A stretch of 64,000 nt of DNA from Struthio camelus (taxonomy: Eukaryota > Chordata > Aves > Struthioniformes > Struthionidae), in contig NC_090953.1 in assembly GCF_040807025.1 (NCBI RefSeq), positions 22,428,997-22,492,996 of the forward strand, read 5' to 3'. How positions within the stretch are numbered: the first letter of the stretch is position 1; each line of letters begins with the position of its first letter. The notes below the pieces were generated by a model. The model was not told the origin of the DNA. It searched no databases and was given only the letters and a program-made list of their open reading frames with translations. Position numbers and translations under genes: made by a program. Below, piece by piece: positions 50,601 to 64,000 of this stretch.

Positions 50601-52221
50601 TTGGTAGGGGGCAGCAGAGTCCACTGAAGGCAACGAAAATGCACACAAATAACACATTTCTTTTGGCTCAGACATCCTGACATTGTTCATTTCTACAATT
50701 TTATCCTACTCTTCAAAAGAAAAAAGGTCATGAAGGGATCCAGACAGGCCCACATCTGTTCTCTGCTGCTATGGTGCTCCAGGTACCTCTTCTTCCATAG
50801 TTTTCTTTCTTGCAATTATAACCCACTTAACTGCGAAGGAGCAGGACTGCACATGCTGCTGGTCCTGCTTCCTTTGCAATGAGTAGCTGGGAAGACTTAC
50901 TGGAAGACAGAAAATTTCAGCAAAATCCAGGCAATAATAACCTGAGATGCTAAATACAGACTAGCACTAGGCTTCTAAAGAAAGTGTTAACAGTAAATAC
51001 ATAATGTCAATGGTATGGTATGCATTTCATCCTTCGACCTGAAAGCCTTTTATGTAAGTTGAAAAACATTATTATTTTTCGCCATTTATACGTGGAAACA
51101 CTGCGGTGCAATGACATGAAGTAACTAAAATTCACCATGTGAGTCAAGGACAGGAACGAGTACAGACAGAGAAGCTCTACCCCTAACAGGATGCTGCAGC
51201 CGCAGATCGTGATACTTCAGTCACTAAACGGTTGAGTCGGTGCAGAGAGTTTATCAGCTTTAAAGGCCAGATCACTCCTTGTGCAAACAGGAATAATGCG
51301 ACGCACTCCAGCAGGTACACGACCACGCATAGGAAGGCTCGGCCTGGCCTGTTAAGTTGAGGTCAAACAGAAATGCAAAAACTTACTTCACTTTCTAGGG
51401 CAGTGCAAGACCACCACAGATTCAGCATTGCAGCGCAGAGATGAAGCGGCGAGCAGCTGTCTCATGCTCATGTCAGGAAAACTGAGCCTTGCACAGCGAT
51501 GCAGAAGTATTTTTGTAGCTTTTATTTATTGACATCTTTTTTGTTGAGTGCACAAAGATCGTAATAAACATGCATTTCAGGCATTTCCCTTTGTTCTAAG
51601 CAATTTCAGGCTGGCAGGTCTCCCCTTAGATGCATGCTGGCTGAATCGCAAAGAAGGCTTTCTCCAATAATACTTTATACTAACATAATCCAATTAAAAG
51701 GAACTTAATTGGTGTGCAACATTCCCTACAATTTCAACATTTTAAAAATGAATAGTCTCAGTAAGTACCAGATGGTGACACGCACTAATTAATCAGGCCT
51801 GCTCAATGAACGAGCATATTAAAATGAATGCACCTATTAGACATGTGCTTTCAATGCTGTACGCTGCAAAAAAACTCCCCTTAAATGAATGCCTGTTATG
51901 TTACTGAGCACTATGCACAAGTGTGCATTTCATCATTTGCAATTGTAACGCTATCACTCTTTTGTCTCCTCTTAGATCACTACATACTTCCAACAGTTTT
52001 CCTCTTGTTTGCTCCGCTTCAGGGAAAAGCCATGAAAATGGGCCCACAATTTTTATAGTGCAGAGTAAATTTCATTGATCAACCTTCTTATGAGACTACG
52101 GTCCATTAAATCACTAGTGAACAACCCACCAACCTCTCACCATTAACAAGCACGTCCACAGACTGAAAAATCAACAGTGGGAATGCAACCTAGGTTTCCT
52201 ATATGGGAGTGCCTGGACACC

Positions 52222-52250
52222 ACAAAACCACTATGGCTTTGTGGTTTTGT
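52222..52250. repeat. Perfect 10-bp hairpin, 9-nt loop
   Basis: acaaaaccac (52222-52231) and gtggttttgt (52241-52250) are exact complements. Pairing does not extend outward, so it is too short for a microRNA precursor. Confidence 0.65.
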
Positions 52251-53661
52251 CTGAACTACTTCTAGTGATGTGGACAGTCACTGATCATCATAAACAACAG
52301 CAGAAGTGTAACAGAACAAGAACAAAAGAAGCGTAACATAGCAAGAACCAAATCATGGTCAATCTTCTCAATATCTGATTTCTCTTTCTTTTCTTTTATT
52401 ATAATTGTAAACATGTTAAGAGATTCTTTGGAAAACCAAAAGGCTCCAACTCCTACATACTGTCCTACTTGGGTGGCAACAGGCTCTGCATCCCAGCCAG
52501 TGTGACAGCTTACTGACCCAGGGCCACTGAAACGTGAATACATCCAGCACAGATAACTGGGACTACAAACAGACGATGCATGTGCCATTTAGGTTACCTC
52601 GTCCTTCAAGCCTTGAAAAAAAATCTAATTCTTCTCAAAGTTTAGGTCCTTTGTAGAACTTCAAAGAAAAACAAAGCCCTAGTGAAACTAACTGCAACAG
52701 CTGTTACATGCATGAAATACAACACGGATAGAAGAGCTTTACAGTCAGAGAAAACATGGTCCCAATTTTAAGGCATGCTGAGATACCCACGCGTGTTTCC
52801 ATACAGAACCCAGAAGCACTGTGCTCTGGCTAATCTTGCAACATTTATTAATGGAATGTAAATCAAGTAAAAAAGGTATAAGATGCCATACAGGACTGCA
52901 GCAGAAGTTGGAAATAAAAACTAAAATATCAGTATTTAAAAATGTGAGAATTGCACTCACAGATCTCACAACACTTTGCAAAGGAAAATAAGAATTTACT
53001 AATTCAGATTTTGTAGACAGAGGAACAGCCACTCAAGATCTTCCTCAAAGCCATAAATCCAGGTGGTGGAAGATAAGAAATAGAAACCAAATTTCCTTAT
53101 TTACAATGTGATGCCATATTCAGCGGATCACAGCACTTACTTTGCAAGAGGCATGCCAGGAAAGAATGTGAAACTATTATTCATCAAATATCTGATCACT
53201 GTAACAAGGCTAGAACTGTGACTATGGCAGACAGCACTGATGGAGATTTTCCGTAAGTACTGAGTTTTATCATTTTTGTTAGAAAATAAAAGTTCTATCT
53301 CCTTTCAGATAGTTTTTATTTTTAATTCTAGGTAGAACTGAGTGCCCTGCTAACCGTCTGAGGCAATAAAATAAAAATTCTGCAGAAAACGGAATGAACC
53401 TTAAGCAGATTGTCTCAACGACAAACTAAGAAGTGGCCACCTTTAGAATCGCTCTTTGGACATCAGTGTACTCTGCTGCTGAAACATGAGGGCTGTGATG
53501 GTTGGAAAGGACAGCAGAATCACTACCAAACTACTGCTAAAAAACAGTTGCAAAGTTGCTGCAAGACTATGAAAAAAAGTCAGGAATAGAGCCTCCCACT
53601 ATTTCTGGTTTTAACCTCCTCCGCTGTCTTACCATTATCTCTCAGTTAAAAAGAATTTAAG

Positions 53662-53834
53662 TTATATTAATATTTTATAAAACTTTTAATAAATATTTTT
53701 ATATTTATATATATATATAAATTTATATTTATATATATTTTATAAATATTTTATATTTATAAATTTATATTTATATATATATTTTATAAATATTTTATAA
53801 ATATATATATTTTATAAATATTTTTATAAAAAAA
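53662..53834. repeat. AT-only low-complexity block with nested palindromes
   Basis: About 170 bp, nearly all A and T, made of repeated words such as atattttataaatat and atttatatttatatatat, many of them self-complementary. It is prone to cruciform formation, melting and length change. It is intronic. Confidence 0.9.
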
Positions 53835-54364
53835 AGTAAGTGAAGGAAACCCTCAAATAGGTTTTTGCCATCTAAAACCCATAAGGAAAAATACTATACA
53901 AATAAGAAACAAAATGGAGCAGAAATCTGCCTATGGCTAGACAATCTCTAATGCCTCAGAAGAAAATGGGCATTTCTTTAAAATTTACCTAATCCAAACA
54001 GGTACTTCCATGTAGCAGCATAGAGGCAAGAAATATCTTCAGGATCTGCACAGGTAATCCCATTAGATCCTGCATTATCACATTTAGCAGACCAGTAATA
54101 AGGACAAGCTCTCACAATTGGTTTGGAGGCCAACAGACCAGCCAAATAATTAATTTGAATATGAACTTCTTCTGAGTTCCAGTAAGATGAGAAAATTCTT
54201 TAACCAGAGAAAACCATAAAAATATATTTTTCCTTTTGGAAAAATCATCATATAGCTTTAATATACCTTAAACATATACTGACTCGTAATCACTCAGACA
54301 ACACTGTAGAGTATGTTCTTTAGGAATATTATTTCTTTTCACTTACACAAAAACAAGTTTTTGT

Positions 54365-54366
<2 letters not shown>

Positions 54367-54394
<28 letters not shown>
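54367..54394. repeat. T28 homopolymer
   Basis: An uninterrupted run of 28 T in the 5' intron; the longest homopolymer in the window. On the PEAK1 strand it is A28. No retroposed body is recognised beside it. Confidence 0.9.
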
Positions 54395-54398
<4 letters not shown>

Positions 54399-56201
54399 AA
54401 AGACCCAGTAAGATAAGTCAGACTTATAAACAGTTTGTTTACCTTGCTTCCTAAAAAGGATTACATACAACGTTCCAAGATCCAGCAGCAAATTAAGGGC
54501 AAGCTCATTAACTGAAGGCAACCAGAATAATAATAAAAATTCATCCTCAGGGTCAGTGCACTTGAGTTTGTCTCAACTCTGTTTACACTTAAGCAAAATT
54601 ATGTGAATTAAGCCCTTCACAGAATCTGGAGAATGCATCAATATGACTATACCTTGACCAATCTGATTATCTTTGATTTATCTTTCCTAGACTCAGTGTT
54701 TCAGTACCCTTGAAATCTTGCCCTTTGCTGTCTTTTGCCAGTTGTTTAAGCACATGAAAACACCTAGAAGAACAAACTTTACAAGACTGTTAAATCTCCA
54801 CAGAATGTAAGTGTTTACAACCAACAACAATGAAACACCTGAAAAACAGTGATACTATTTCTGCAGTTATAAAACCTGGTAAACATTTGTGATTATCCTT
54901 CTGCTGAGCACAGTTTGAAAATGAAAAGAGTGAATATTATTACTGCAACAGTGAATCCATCAGTTCTGCAACTGCAATTTACTTCAAATTCTCTTTTTGG
55001 GCTGCTGCGACCTCGGGTTCCAAAAATCTTTACACTTAACCCTTGATAGAGCCAAATAAACTATTACAAAAAAATATATCCATCATCTTTGGTTTTTGCA
55101 AAGTAACTTGTGGCTTGTAAAATACAAAATAATATTAGAAAGGATATGAACGATCTGATTAAAAAAAAGCTGAAGACAAACAAAATAAAACACAGTAGTA
55201 TCAAAAGCAGATAATTTATTATCTGCTAATATCTGATACTCATTAGATTGCAGCCTTTGTATAAGAGGTTGGTTGCAATACAGAAGATAAAGACACTGCA
55301 GAGAAGCCAAACGATTACTCTGCATCATTCTCAACCACCTCCCCAAGATCCCTGCGAGATGCTAAATAAAGACTTGAGAGAATTAAGTGTAAAAATACTC
55401 TCAGCCACCATATAAAAATGAGGTATTAAAAATAACTTATAAATTAAGAGCAACAGCTGAGCGGGACTGGATTATGTAAAGCCACGAACTGTGGAGAAAC
55501 TTGAGAACTAAGTGGCTGAGCCAGTCAAAAATATGTGGTGTCTTATCAAAATCAAGCGTAAGTTTAGCAGCTAGGTAAGTATAGTATGAAAGAGTCATGT
55601 GTTTCATTATGACATCTGTAAGGGAAACTTGCAATTCTTTTTCCTAACAGATAATGAAATAGTGGGCAAAATACAATTTTCTTTAACTTTTTTTTTAAAG
55701 GTCTCACAAATGCGCAACAGCAGAACATGCAAGTGGTGCAACAAAATATGCAAGAGAGCCAGAAAATTATATGCTTTCATATAGGAAACAGGAAAAAGTT
55801 TTCACAGGAAAACAGTGATGCGACTTACTGAATATTGTGTTCAGTTCTACTTACGACATCTCAGGAAGAAATACAGTATAAAAAAGGACAGAGAAACATT
55901 TTAAGGGATGAAAAGCTTTCCATATTAATTGAAACTAAAAAGATTAGGATAGTTTAGTTCAGAAACACAACAAAATAACATGTTTGCAACATATTAAATG
56001 ATTGATAACATAAAGGAGATACACTGAGTGTTCCTGTTTAGTCTCCCATGAAACAAGAACAACAGACCTGAGAGACAGCTTGTTTAAATCTGTAAAAAGA
56101 AAATTATTTCATACAAAAGAGCTTCCTGGCACAAGAGACCAAGAGGTCAGCTGGACTCAGAAAACGATTAGACATTTATACAGATGATGAGACATCAAGA
56201 G

Positions 56202-56254
56202 TTCACAGAATCACAGAATGGTTCAGGTTGGAAGATCTGGAGATCATCTAGCCC
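56202..56254 (-). mobile_element. Short CR1 LINE 3'-end remnant
   Basis: Read on the minus strand this is the last 50 bp or so of CR1. On the plus strand it shows tcacagaatcacagaatgg, then a ggttggaag...ctggagatcatctag stretch with a small internal deletion. The tandem octamer at its end is characteristic. Similarity stops after about 56254, so it is a very 5'-truncated or eroded copy, in the same orientation as PEAK1. Confidence 0.85.
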
Positions 56255-59200
56255 ATTGCATTAGGTGGGATAAATTTAAGCCTTCCAATTTCCATGCTTA
56301 AACCAAGCATTTGCTGTTTGAGTTGAGCAGAAAATTTGCTCCCGCCCGCATCTGTGCCCTTCCAATCCAATCAACATTACCTATCCCCAATGCCTCTGCG
56401 TGGCAGCTCCCTTTTGTTCACAGTTTCACCTGGATAAATCTTCCTCAGGCAAGACCCTTCTCAAAATGAATCTTTTTATAACATGATTCTGTTTTCTCTA
56501 TTTTATCAGAACCTACTCTTTCTGTTGCTACACTAAACAAAAAGTACTGAAACTAACTAAATGCTTAAGGAATATTAACCCCCATTGTCTCTCAGTGGCT
56601 TGGCCTTTCTCTTTTTTTCTCCTACCACCTTGTTTTGTCACTCTTTGTTATGTCAGGCTTAAATCTCAGCCCTGGGAAGGTTTCTGTATTCATTTCAATT
56701 TTTAATGAGTACATGCTCGCGTATGATATCTGTCAACTGGGACCTCAGGCTGTAAACTACTTGGGGCCAGTGACTGTGTGTTACACTAGCGTATCTCCTC
56801 TTATGATTCACACAAATCAATAGTAACGGATATATAAGAAGGGGATAATGACAAAGGTAAGGAAGTTATACGAAAGGGCTATAAAAGAGTAGTTTAAACG
56901 TCATACTACAGGATAGAAAAATTAGAATAAGATGGCAGAGGACGGATATGAAAGGGATTTTTCTCTAAAATTAATGCAAACAATTTAACTTCTGAAGAAC
57001 CATTGTTACTTATGGAAAATATAAATAAAAATAAGACACATTAATATACCTCATTTGCTACATGGTGCAGCAAGTGGTTGGAAAGGAGGACTAGAATCTT
57101 CATAAAAACTCATTCCCGTTCCCATTACAGAGAAACCACCTACTCACACTTCTTCCTCGCATTTATGATCAAAGACATTCCAATTTGAGTGTTGCTGATA
57201 ACCTTGAGAAACGCTACAGCTAATTTTCTGGCCATCAAAGTAAGTTCAAGCAGCTTATTCTCACTCAGACTACTCTCCTAATTAGTATGCCACTTATTCA
57301 TCTGAATAAACTATTTTACCAGATTTGATGAATGCAATACATTTTAATCTGCACTCATAAACTATCGGGATGAAATGAGTGATCAGCTATAAGGCAGCAG
57401 GTTAAACATTATTGTTTACTAATGTTGACGTTAGAAAAAACTCCCAACCCTATGCCTTACAACAGATATTCTTAGGTACCTCTTTGTCTATAATCCACCC
57501 CATAAATGGGAAGCCACTGCTGATGAGAACCCTACAGGGACAAAAGCACTGTCATATTTGAAATTTTGCTTAGGAAAGGAATTAGTAGATAATGCAGTTG
57601 TGTGCTTTTTAGCGCATTCATACTAAATAAAAATAGATTTTTTTACTTAGTCTGCTGAGTAAGTGTTGTTTCTGACTGCTTATCTTTTACTTTAGGACTT
57701 CTCATCCTTCCTTGCGTTCCTGGTTAACAGACTCCCAAACAGCAGGATTTGATTTGCCATGGACTCTTTGTGTGTTCCCATGCCCAAATGTACACTATAC
57801 AATTCTGCAAATTGCAAAGCAACGTTAGGCAGAGGCAGGAGAAGGTGTGATGCCAGAGTGACATAACAGTGTTCACGCAGCTCCTCGTAGAGGACTCGGT
57901 TCTACTGACAGAACTGCACTTCTGCTAACGTAGAGCCTTCTGCTTGTTTTCACCAGATGGTACCAACACGGATTTACCATAACGGTACTAAATACACACT
58001 GTAAATAATCCATCAAGTACAAAATTCTAGTATGCTTTTAACTGCAGCATGTAATACAGACCAAAAGCCAAGAAAGGTAATACCTTACCTATTTAAAAAC
58101 ATCATTTTGTGGACTGCTGTGAAGAACACAGTGCTTTTCATGCTCCTTAGCTAGAAAACTTGAGTTAGCAGTATCACCAGCTCCTGAAAAATTTTCCCGT
58201 CCACAAGACAGCAGCGATCCAGAGACCTTGGGAGCGACTCCAATGTGACTGCATCCCTCCACGATTACAGAAAAGGACTAACAGCACGACACAGAGCATC
58301 TAACAGTCAGTTACCACCTTTTCAAGTCACCAAAAAAAGACATGATATAGGGCAGGAATAAATCACTAACTTATTTTGGTCCAGCAAATCTGATTCCATA
58401 CTTAAAAATAATCCATGCATAGAGGATGTTTGCAGTAAAGGCATCATTAAATATAGTCAGGAACAAAATCAGAAAGGAAATTTAACAGAAACTCTGTATT
58501 GCCTTTTATCTTTACATTCAGAGTGTTTTTGGAGCTAGAGAATTTGCTTAATTGTCTTCGTGAGAGGAGAAATGGCCTCTGTTTATTTTCTAAGATATAC
58601 ATGCAAACCCATGTGAACCACTATGAGCTCTACTCCAGCATCATAAGATGAAAGAGAGGAGAGAGGGAATTACCTAGAGTGTATTCTGAAAATGGCCAAC
58701 TACATGCAGCCAAAACATACCATAAGGATCAATCTGCTTTGTAGGCAGCAGGAATATCCAGTTGAATTCAGCTGCTTGCAGACCTGAGGAAGTTACCCCA
58801 AAGAGCCTGTGCAGGGTACAAGGGTGCCAGAGCATCCCTCCATGTCCCACAGCCCCTTCCTGCTCCAGGCAGGCCTGGCAGCCCGGGCTTCCCACCTGGC
58901 TGCTCCTTCCGCCTACGAGCAGCGATGCTGCCAGAGTTCTCAGATATTAATTAAGAGGCTGCTGATCATGCTTGAGAATCGCAAGCTTGAAACCTAGCCA
59001 GTACTTATTCACTGGGTCAGGACACAGTGTGAAACAACAAAATTGAAGCACTGTAAACAAGCTTTATCAAAGGCAGCAAAGAGAAAGGGAATCGGCGAGA
59101 ATTTTTGTTTTCAGAAACGGTACTCAACTTCTTCCTTTAGCTCTTTTTTAAAGATGCAGATGTTTTCCTAAAGGAGCTGAATGCCAATCATAAATTTGCT

Positions 59201-62200
59201 GCTTGCGCTTGACAGAATCCTGAAGATTCAGAGCTTTTTCTATCCAGAAGAAACATAACATGAGTTTCCCATCTTGTTCTGCCAACATGACTCAGTCATG
59301 ATCGACAGGGTTCACAAGGTAAAAGCAAAATCACGCTCATCTGAATTCTTTCCCTTTTTGGGCAAGGGTTCATGACTTTGCACTTCATTAACATGCAAGA
59401 CATTTATGAGCCCACCATTATAGAGGAATGATTTCACACAAACCACCTAAGCCCAAGGCAATTACAGTCTGTCACCATCAACTTGAGTAAAATATGAAAG
59501 GCTGCTATTATCAGCCCTCTCTTGGAGGGCCCTGTTTTATTCCTGGCATATGCAATACTATGCCATTTTGAACCGAGCTGTAAGGATACGAAGAAGTAGT
59601 CTAATGAGGACTAAGAAAACTGAGAGACCAAGTCCTACTCCATCTTCTCAGGAACAGGCATGAGGCTACAAGACAGTTAACAATACTTTTTCCACATCTT
59701 CCTATCATTTTTCTGCACTGCAACCCCATTGCTGCCACTGTAAAATAGCAGCTAACACTCCCCTTATTTCACAGAATTTGCAACTGTTAAATATACTTGG
59801 GAGAAGAATCCAGGTATCTAATTTGACAGACTAAGCCTTTATTGTATTACAGTTCCCTTCAAATGGAATATATCAAGTAGCAATACAGAACAGTCTTTTG
59901 TACCTTTCTAGCAGACTAGAAAAATATACAGGAAGTTTGAATCTAGGACTGAATTCACACTTACAGACTTGGCCCTTGGGTGTAGCCTGAGATACGGAGG
60001 TCATGGTCTCAGCCCCTACAGGTAGGTCTGGAAGTGGTATTAATACTCCTTCCAATCAGGAAAATAGCTCAGGAATCAACATCGCACTTTCCAAACACTG
60101 TTTCAAAAATATGGTGCACAAGAGGTGACATGCATGCCATGTCTCGATAGCACAGCCCAGGGAAGAGACTACATGCTCTCTGTAGTACTTAATCCTACAG
60201 TTTATATGGAAAAATCTGCACTGCAGATTTAAAGGTTGTGGGCTCCAATGTGGCTTAATAATGCATGGTGGCAGTGAGGAATTAATTAAAAAATTGTTTT
60301 TTTAATTAGAAAGAGAAAACTGAGCTCAAACCTTTAATCAGTAGTGACTTCTGTGAATTGTTATTAGCACCTTCAAACTGTTGCTCTCCAACAGACAACG
60401 TGGCATACCTGGAACTCCAAGTTCATGGGTAGATACAAAAGAAGTGCCAGAAGTTGCAAGACCACCTGAGACCTGCAGAAGCCCTTTTCCCATATGTTCG
60501 TGGGCTGGGGAAAAGCAGTTGTGGACAGAAGAGACATTGGAGCAGAAAGGAGGTACCGCAGCGCCTGCTTTGGCACGCGCAGCCAACTTTAACTTCAGGA
60601 AGCTTCTCGGGTGGCCAGAGGCCACAGGGCCCTCCTAAAACTGCAGGATAGACAGCGTGAAACAATACGGTTATGGAAAAACTGCTTAGGACTTGCCAGT
60701 GCTTACTTACACTAAGCAAATTAGTCAATAATGGTATTTCTTAACTGGAAAATGGGAACATTTATATCCCATACGGTTATTTATAAAGATTATCTGACAC
60801 TTGAGATGATTTGTATAATCCATCACTTTGGACTAAGATTTTGGAGATAATTTCAGTATTGAAGTGCTATGAGGAAGAGAAGATACTAGGTTTTGCAAAA
60901 ACAATGAATTTTTAAAAAGCCATTTTTAAAGTCATTTTAAAAACAAAACTTTTTGTTCACAAGTTTGTAATTTTTGCAATAGTACCAGGCATGTCTGTTA
61001 TTCGACAGAAATATCAGTTTGATTAATTTGCATAAAAATTCAAGGCTAACTTTTCAGGCTTTCACAGAAATTTACAGACATTTTCTGGCTTAACTGGACA
61101 ATTTAGGACTCCTAACTTCACCTTCTGCTTGATTCTGCTGTTTTAAATGCCCCTTACTCAAATCATTTTTCACAGGTCACACTCAGGAAAGTGTTTATTT
61201 CTTTAAGTAATCTGTTTTAACAAGTCTTTTCTTGAAATTGAGTGTGTTAATAGTGCTCCCAAAGACTTAATTGTGGTAGAAATTGCAATAACCTAAGTGC
61301 TAAGAAGGCACAAAACTGTGCGTCGATGCAAGAATGCAACACGCAAAAAACTCCTAACTGCCGAACTGCAAAAATGGAATATTCATCAGCTGCTTTTCAC
61401 CGGTTTAAATGCAGTTGTAGGATTTGGCCCCTGCATTGCTTGAGACAGGTATGCTGAATAACTGAAATTCCCAGTGACGTAGATTTGCTCTGCACTCTAT
61501 AGGTCTCTCTCAATACCTATTAGAACAAAAACTTTTCCTACAAAAAAAAAAAATTTTTTTTAAATCCTTACTTTCATATGGCATTGAAGGGACAAGAACA
61601 GTAAAGAGAAAGATGGAAGGAAACAAAAAAGGTAACAGCATTTCTTAGAATACACATGTTGGAAAGAACAGCTTCATATACAATTTTCATTTATGTTCAC
61701 TTTGGCTTCTGCCAAAGCAAGATATCACCTTAAAAAATATCAAAGCGCTCAGTAGACACCGCTGTAATGGACCTATTTGACTCTGTTTTAACTCCAGCTA
61801 CGAGTTGCTCTCCTGGTTGCAGGACGCAGGTGCACAGGCAATTGCACTCACGCCACTGCAGTAATGCTCCTGATCTGCGCTAGCCGGCTGCTTTTCTGCT
61901 GCATTTTGGCAAATGCAATTCAGTACCAACATACCATACTTCTGTCCCAGCAGCCAATTCTTGCATGTCTCATATAATTCAACATGATTAACAAAAGCAT
62001 GGTTTCACAAATGCTAATGAGCGTTGCATAGTCAGAAGATAAGACTGTGGACCTATATCTCTAAAGTTCTTATGTTAAATTTGTTCTCCAGGCAGAAAAG
62101 ACTGGTACATTAACCATGTCTTATTTTCACATTCTTCTTTTCAGAGCAGCCCAGATGAATGGTTATGCACAGAGGTAGTCTGAAACACTGAGCAGATGAT

Positions 62201-63351
62201 TTCTATTCTATTTCTCAAGTAAGACAAATTAGAAAGGATCTTCAATCACTGCCTTGGGATGTGTGGGCGATGTACTACATTTCACAAGTAACAGCAGTCT
62301 GAAATCCAGTTTTCACTCTTCAGCCAAGGCACTCTTTTGACTACACACTAAAACTCGAAGAACAAAGAACTGGAAAGGAAAATAGCAGAAGAGAGACTTC
62401 ACAGAGATAATGAGATGGCTGCTTGCTGAAATTAGGTAACATCATCATTAATGTCTGCAGTGTTGTGTTAAAGAATGAAAAAAGAGAGGAGGAAAGGAGA
62501 GATTCCCCGTATTGCCCAACGCAATCCATTTTTGAAGCGGACAGGTTTGTAGTAACTAGTTGTAGGCAAGACATAAGTTCTAGCAAGTTAACTCATTGAA
62601 CGAGGGTTTACTTCCAGGGTATGATGAAAGAACTAGTTTGAGGCTATGTAAAAATAATTAAATAAATGCTGCCTCAAGTCTCTGTGAACCCTTAATACGT
62701 CATGATCAATTGACAAGTGAAAAACTCAAAAGGTTCCCGGAATCTCACTGCTTGATTTCCTGGCACACGCTTTATTTTTACAGTCTAAAAATAATGCTTA
62801 AAGAGAAGTTAGGAGGAATTGTCAAACTGACTTATACACTCATCTGACTTTTTTTAAAGGTCAATTTTCCAAGACAGTACCCTTTGAAGAAAGTGTTTCA
62901 AAAACCCTTGAGATTACTGCGACTACAGATTGTCATTTTTTAGGCTGCTTGGATGGATCTGATAAGTTATCCCACAGGAATCTGGACACACGTTCTTTGT
63001 TTTCTTGCATGCACTGGATCATTATACCAAATTTCAGCATTACTACTACTATTAAACACACTCATAACAAAACCTAGGTGCGTGCGTACTTTTCTTAAAG
63101 TGGCAACTAAGTTGTGAACTGTATCTTTTCAAAGGCCGTGCATCAGATGGCCCAAATATCAGAGGCTTAACAGCCAGGCAAACTGAGCTACAGCACAACT
63201 GAAAATGATTATTTTCATTTAATACTATTGTAGAATTACAGGATAGCTGTAATACAGCAAGTATAGAAGTTTAATTGAAAGGTAAACTGCTTACTGGTTT
63301 TGTCTCTTTCAGTTCACCTTCTCAAATCATGAAAGTGATTCTAAAATTACT

Positions 63352-63409
63352 GTTTGGGAAAGAGATTAAAAAGTTTGGGGAAAAAAAGTTTGGGAAAGAG
63401 ATTAAAAGC
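63352..63409. repeat. 36-bp tandem repeat, about 1.6 copies
   Basis: gtttgggaaagagattaaaa at 63352-63371 recurs at 63388-63407. The 16 bp between the copies (aagtttggggaaaaaa) is itself similar to the unit. A local duplication in purine-rich intron sequence. Confidence 0.75.
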
Positions 63410-64000
63410 ACTACCTTCAAATAAAGAATAATTAAGAACAACAGTAGTTTAGGAACTGAAAGTCACTTAACTAGTGCCTTCTTTAAAAATTCACAGGTAT
63501 TAGGCATATGGTTTGTATACTGCAGTAGTTGAGAGGGATCCATTGTATGTACTGTTTTTATATTTACATATACACACACACATATAAAATGGAAGAAATT
63601 AGAATTATGAAACACTTTGGTATATTTCGGAGATCCTGAAATTAATACACAAAATATACACAGCACAGGCAGAAAGCTAAAATGAGCGTGACTGGATAAA
63701 AGAGGATTCAAGACTGAGAAGACATGATATACTAAAAATTTATGCTAGCAATGAATCCGTGGAAAATTATTTTAGACAACCAGCTTATTCCAGCGAAAGA
63801 TTTAAAACCACTGACTGCTTGAAACATGTCGTTATAGAAACAGTCTATTAGAATACAGCTAGCAACAATACACTCAAATCCAGCTGCACACATCTGGATA
63901 CCTATTGTAGTTGCCTCACCATGAGATTAGATGGCTTTGTCTACGGCATTTTAGGGATGGTTCTCGCTGCTGCTGGAGCAGTGGGTCTGCCGTACGGATG

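Larger units (their letters stand above)
47662..64000 (-). other. PEAK1: PEAK1 5' intron (partial), extending beyond the window
   Basis: More than 16 kb without a recognisable coding exon. The upstream noncoding exon(s) and promoter are presumably beyond 64000, and I could not identify any noncoding exon here by eye. Contents are a hairpin (52222-52250), a pure A/T block (53662-53834), a T28 run (54367-54394), a short CR1 3' end (56202-56254), a 36-bp tandem repeat (63352-63409) and GC-richer patches at about 58800-58930 and 60500-60650. Reading frames such as 49097-48762 (minus, 111 codons) match no family I know. Confidence 0.75.

Noticed and set aside
1..64000. tRNA, rRNA, CRISPR arrays, operons or prokaryotic signals
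   Set aside because: No tRNA-like A and B boxes with a cloverleaf, no spaced direct-repeat array and no closely packed genes were seen. The sequence is vertebrate-type.

Overview
The window looks like bird nuclear DNA. It is AT-rich, has clean GT-AG introns and few interspersed repeats. The only recognisable transposon pieces are CR1 LINE 3' ends, the typical avian repeat, with the ATTCTGTG-like octamer terminus. Turtles and crocodilians also carry CR1, so another sauropsid is possible. I cannot name the species.

One gene is supported, on the minus strand: PEAK1 (pseudopodium-enriched atypical kinase 1, also SGK269), a large scaffold pseudokinase. Its whole coding sequence can be assembled from four exons: 47661-44398 (5' UTR end plus residues 1-1050), 35406-35210 (1051-1116), 24848-24100 (1117-1366) and 13247-12093 (1367-1750 plus stop). 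All junctions are GT-AG and the phases match (2, 1, 0), giving a predicted 1750 aa, close to the mammalian protein. The first exon piece holds the disordered, tyrosine- and proline-rich scaffold. The second holds the TYSNL motif. The third holds the Crk-SH3 and NPTY motifs plus the start of the dimerisation/pseudokinase module. The last holds the rest of the pseudokinase and the C-terminal dimerisation helices.

Layout, low to high coordinate: 1-5.77 kb is probably downstream intergenic DNA. 5.77-12.09 kb is the likely long 3' UTR. Then the coding exons alternate with introns of 10.9, 10.4 and 9.0 kb. From 47.66 kb to the end lies the intron upstream of the first coding exon, continuing past the window, so the promoter and first noncoding exon(s) are not seen. 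A CR1 fragment of about 750 bp sits in the 10.4-kb intron and a 50-bp one in the 5' intron. Smaller structures include a 40-bp tandem duplication, a 170-bp pure A/T block, a CpG-rich patch inside an intron, a Z-DNA-type run, long homopolymers and several perfect hairpins.

I found no evidence of a new multi-gene system. The points most worth a second look are the overlapping uORF at the PEAK1 start, the A22 tract just after the stop codon, the intronic CpG patch, and how exon ends coincide with key motifs (TYSNL and the beta-3 lysine).
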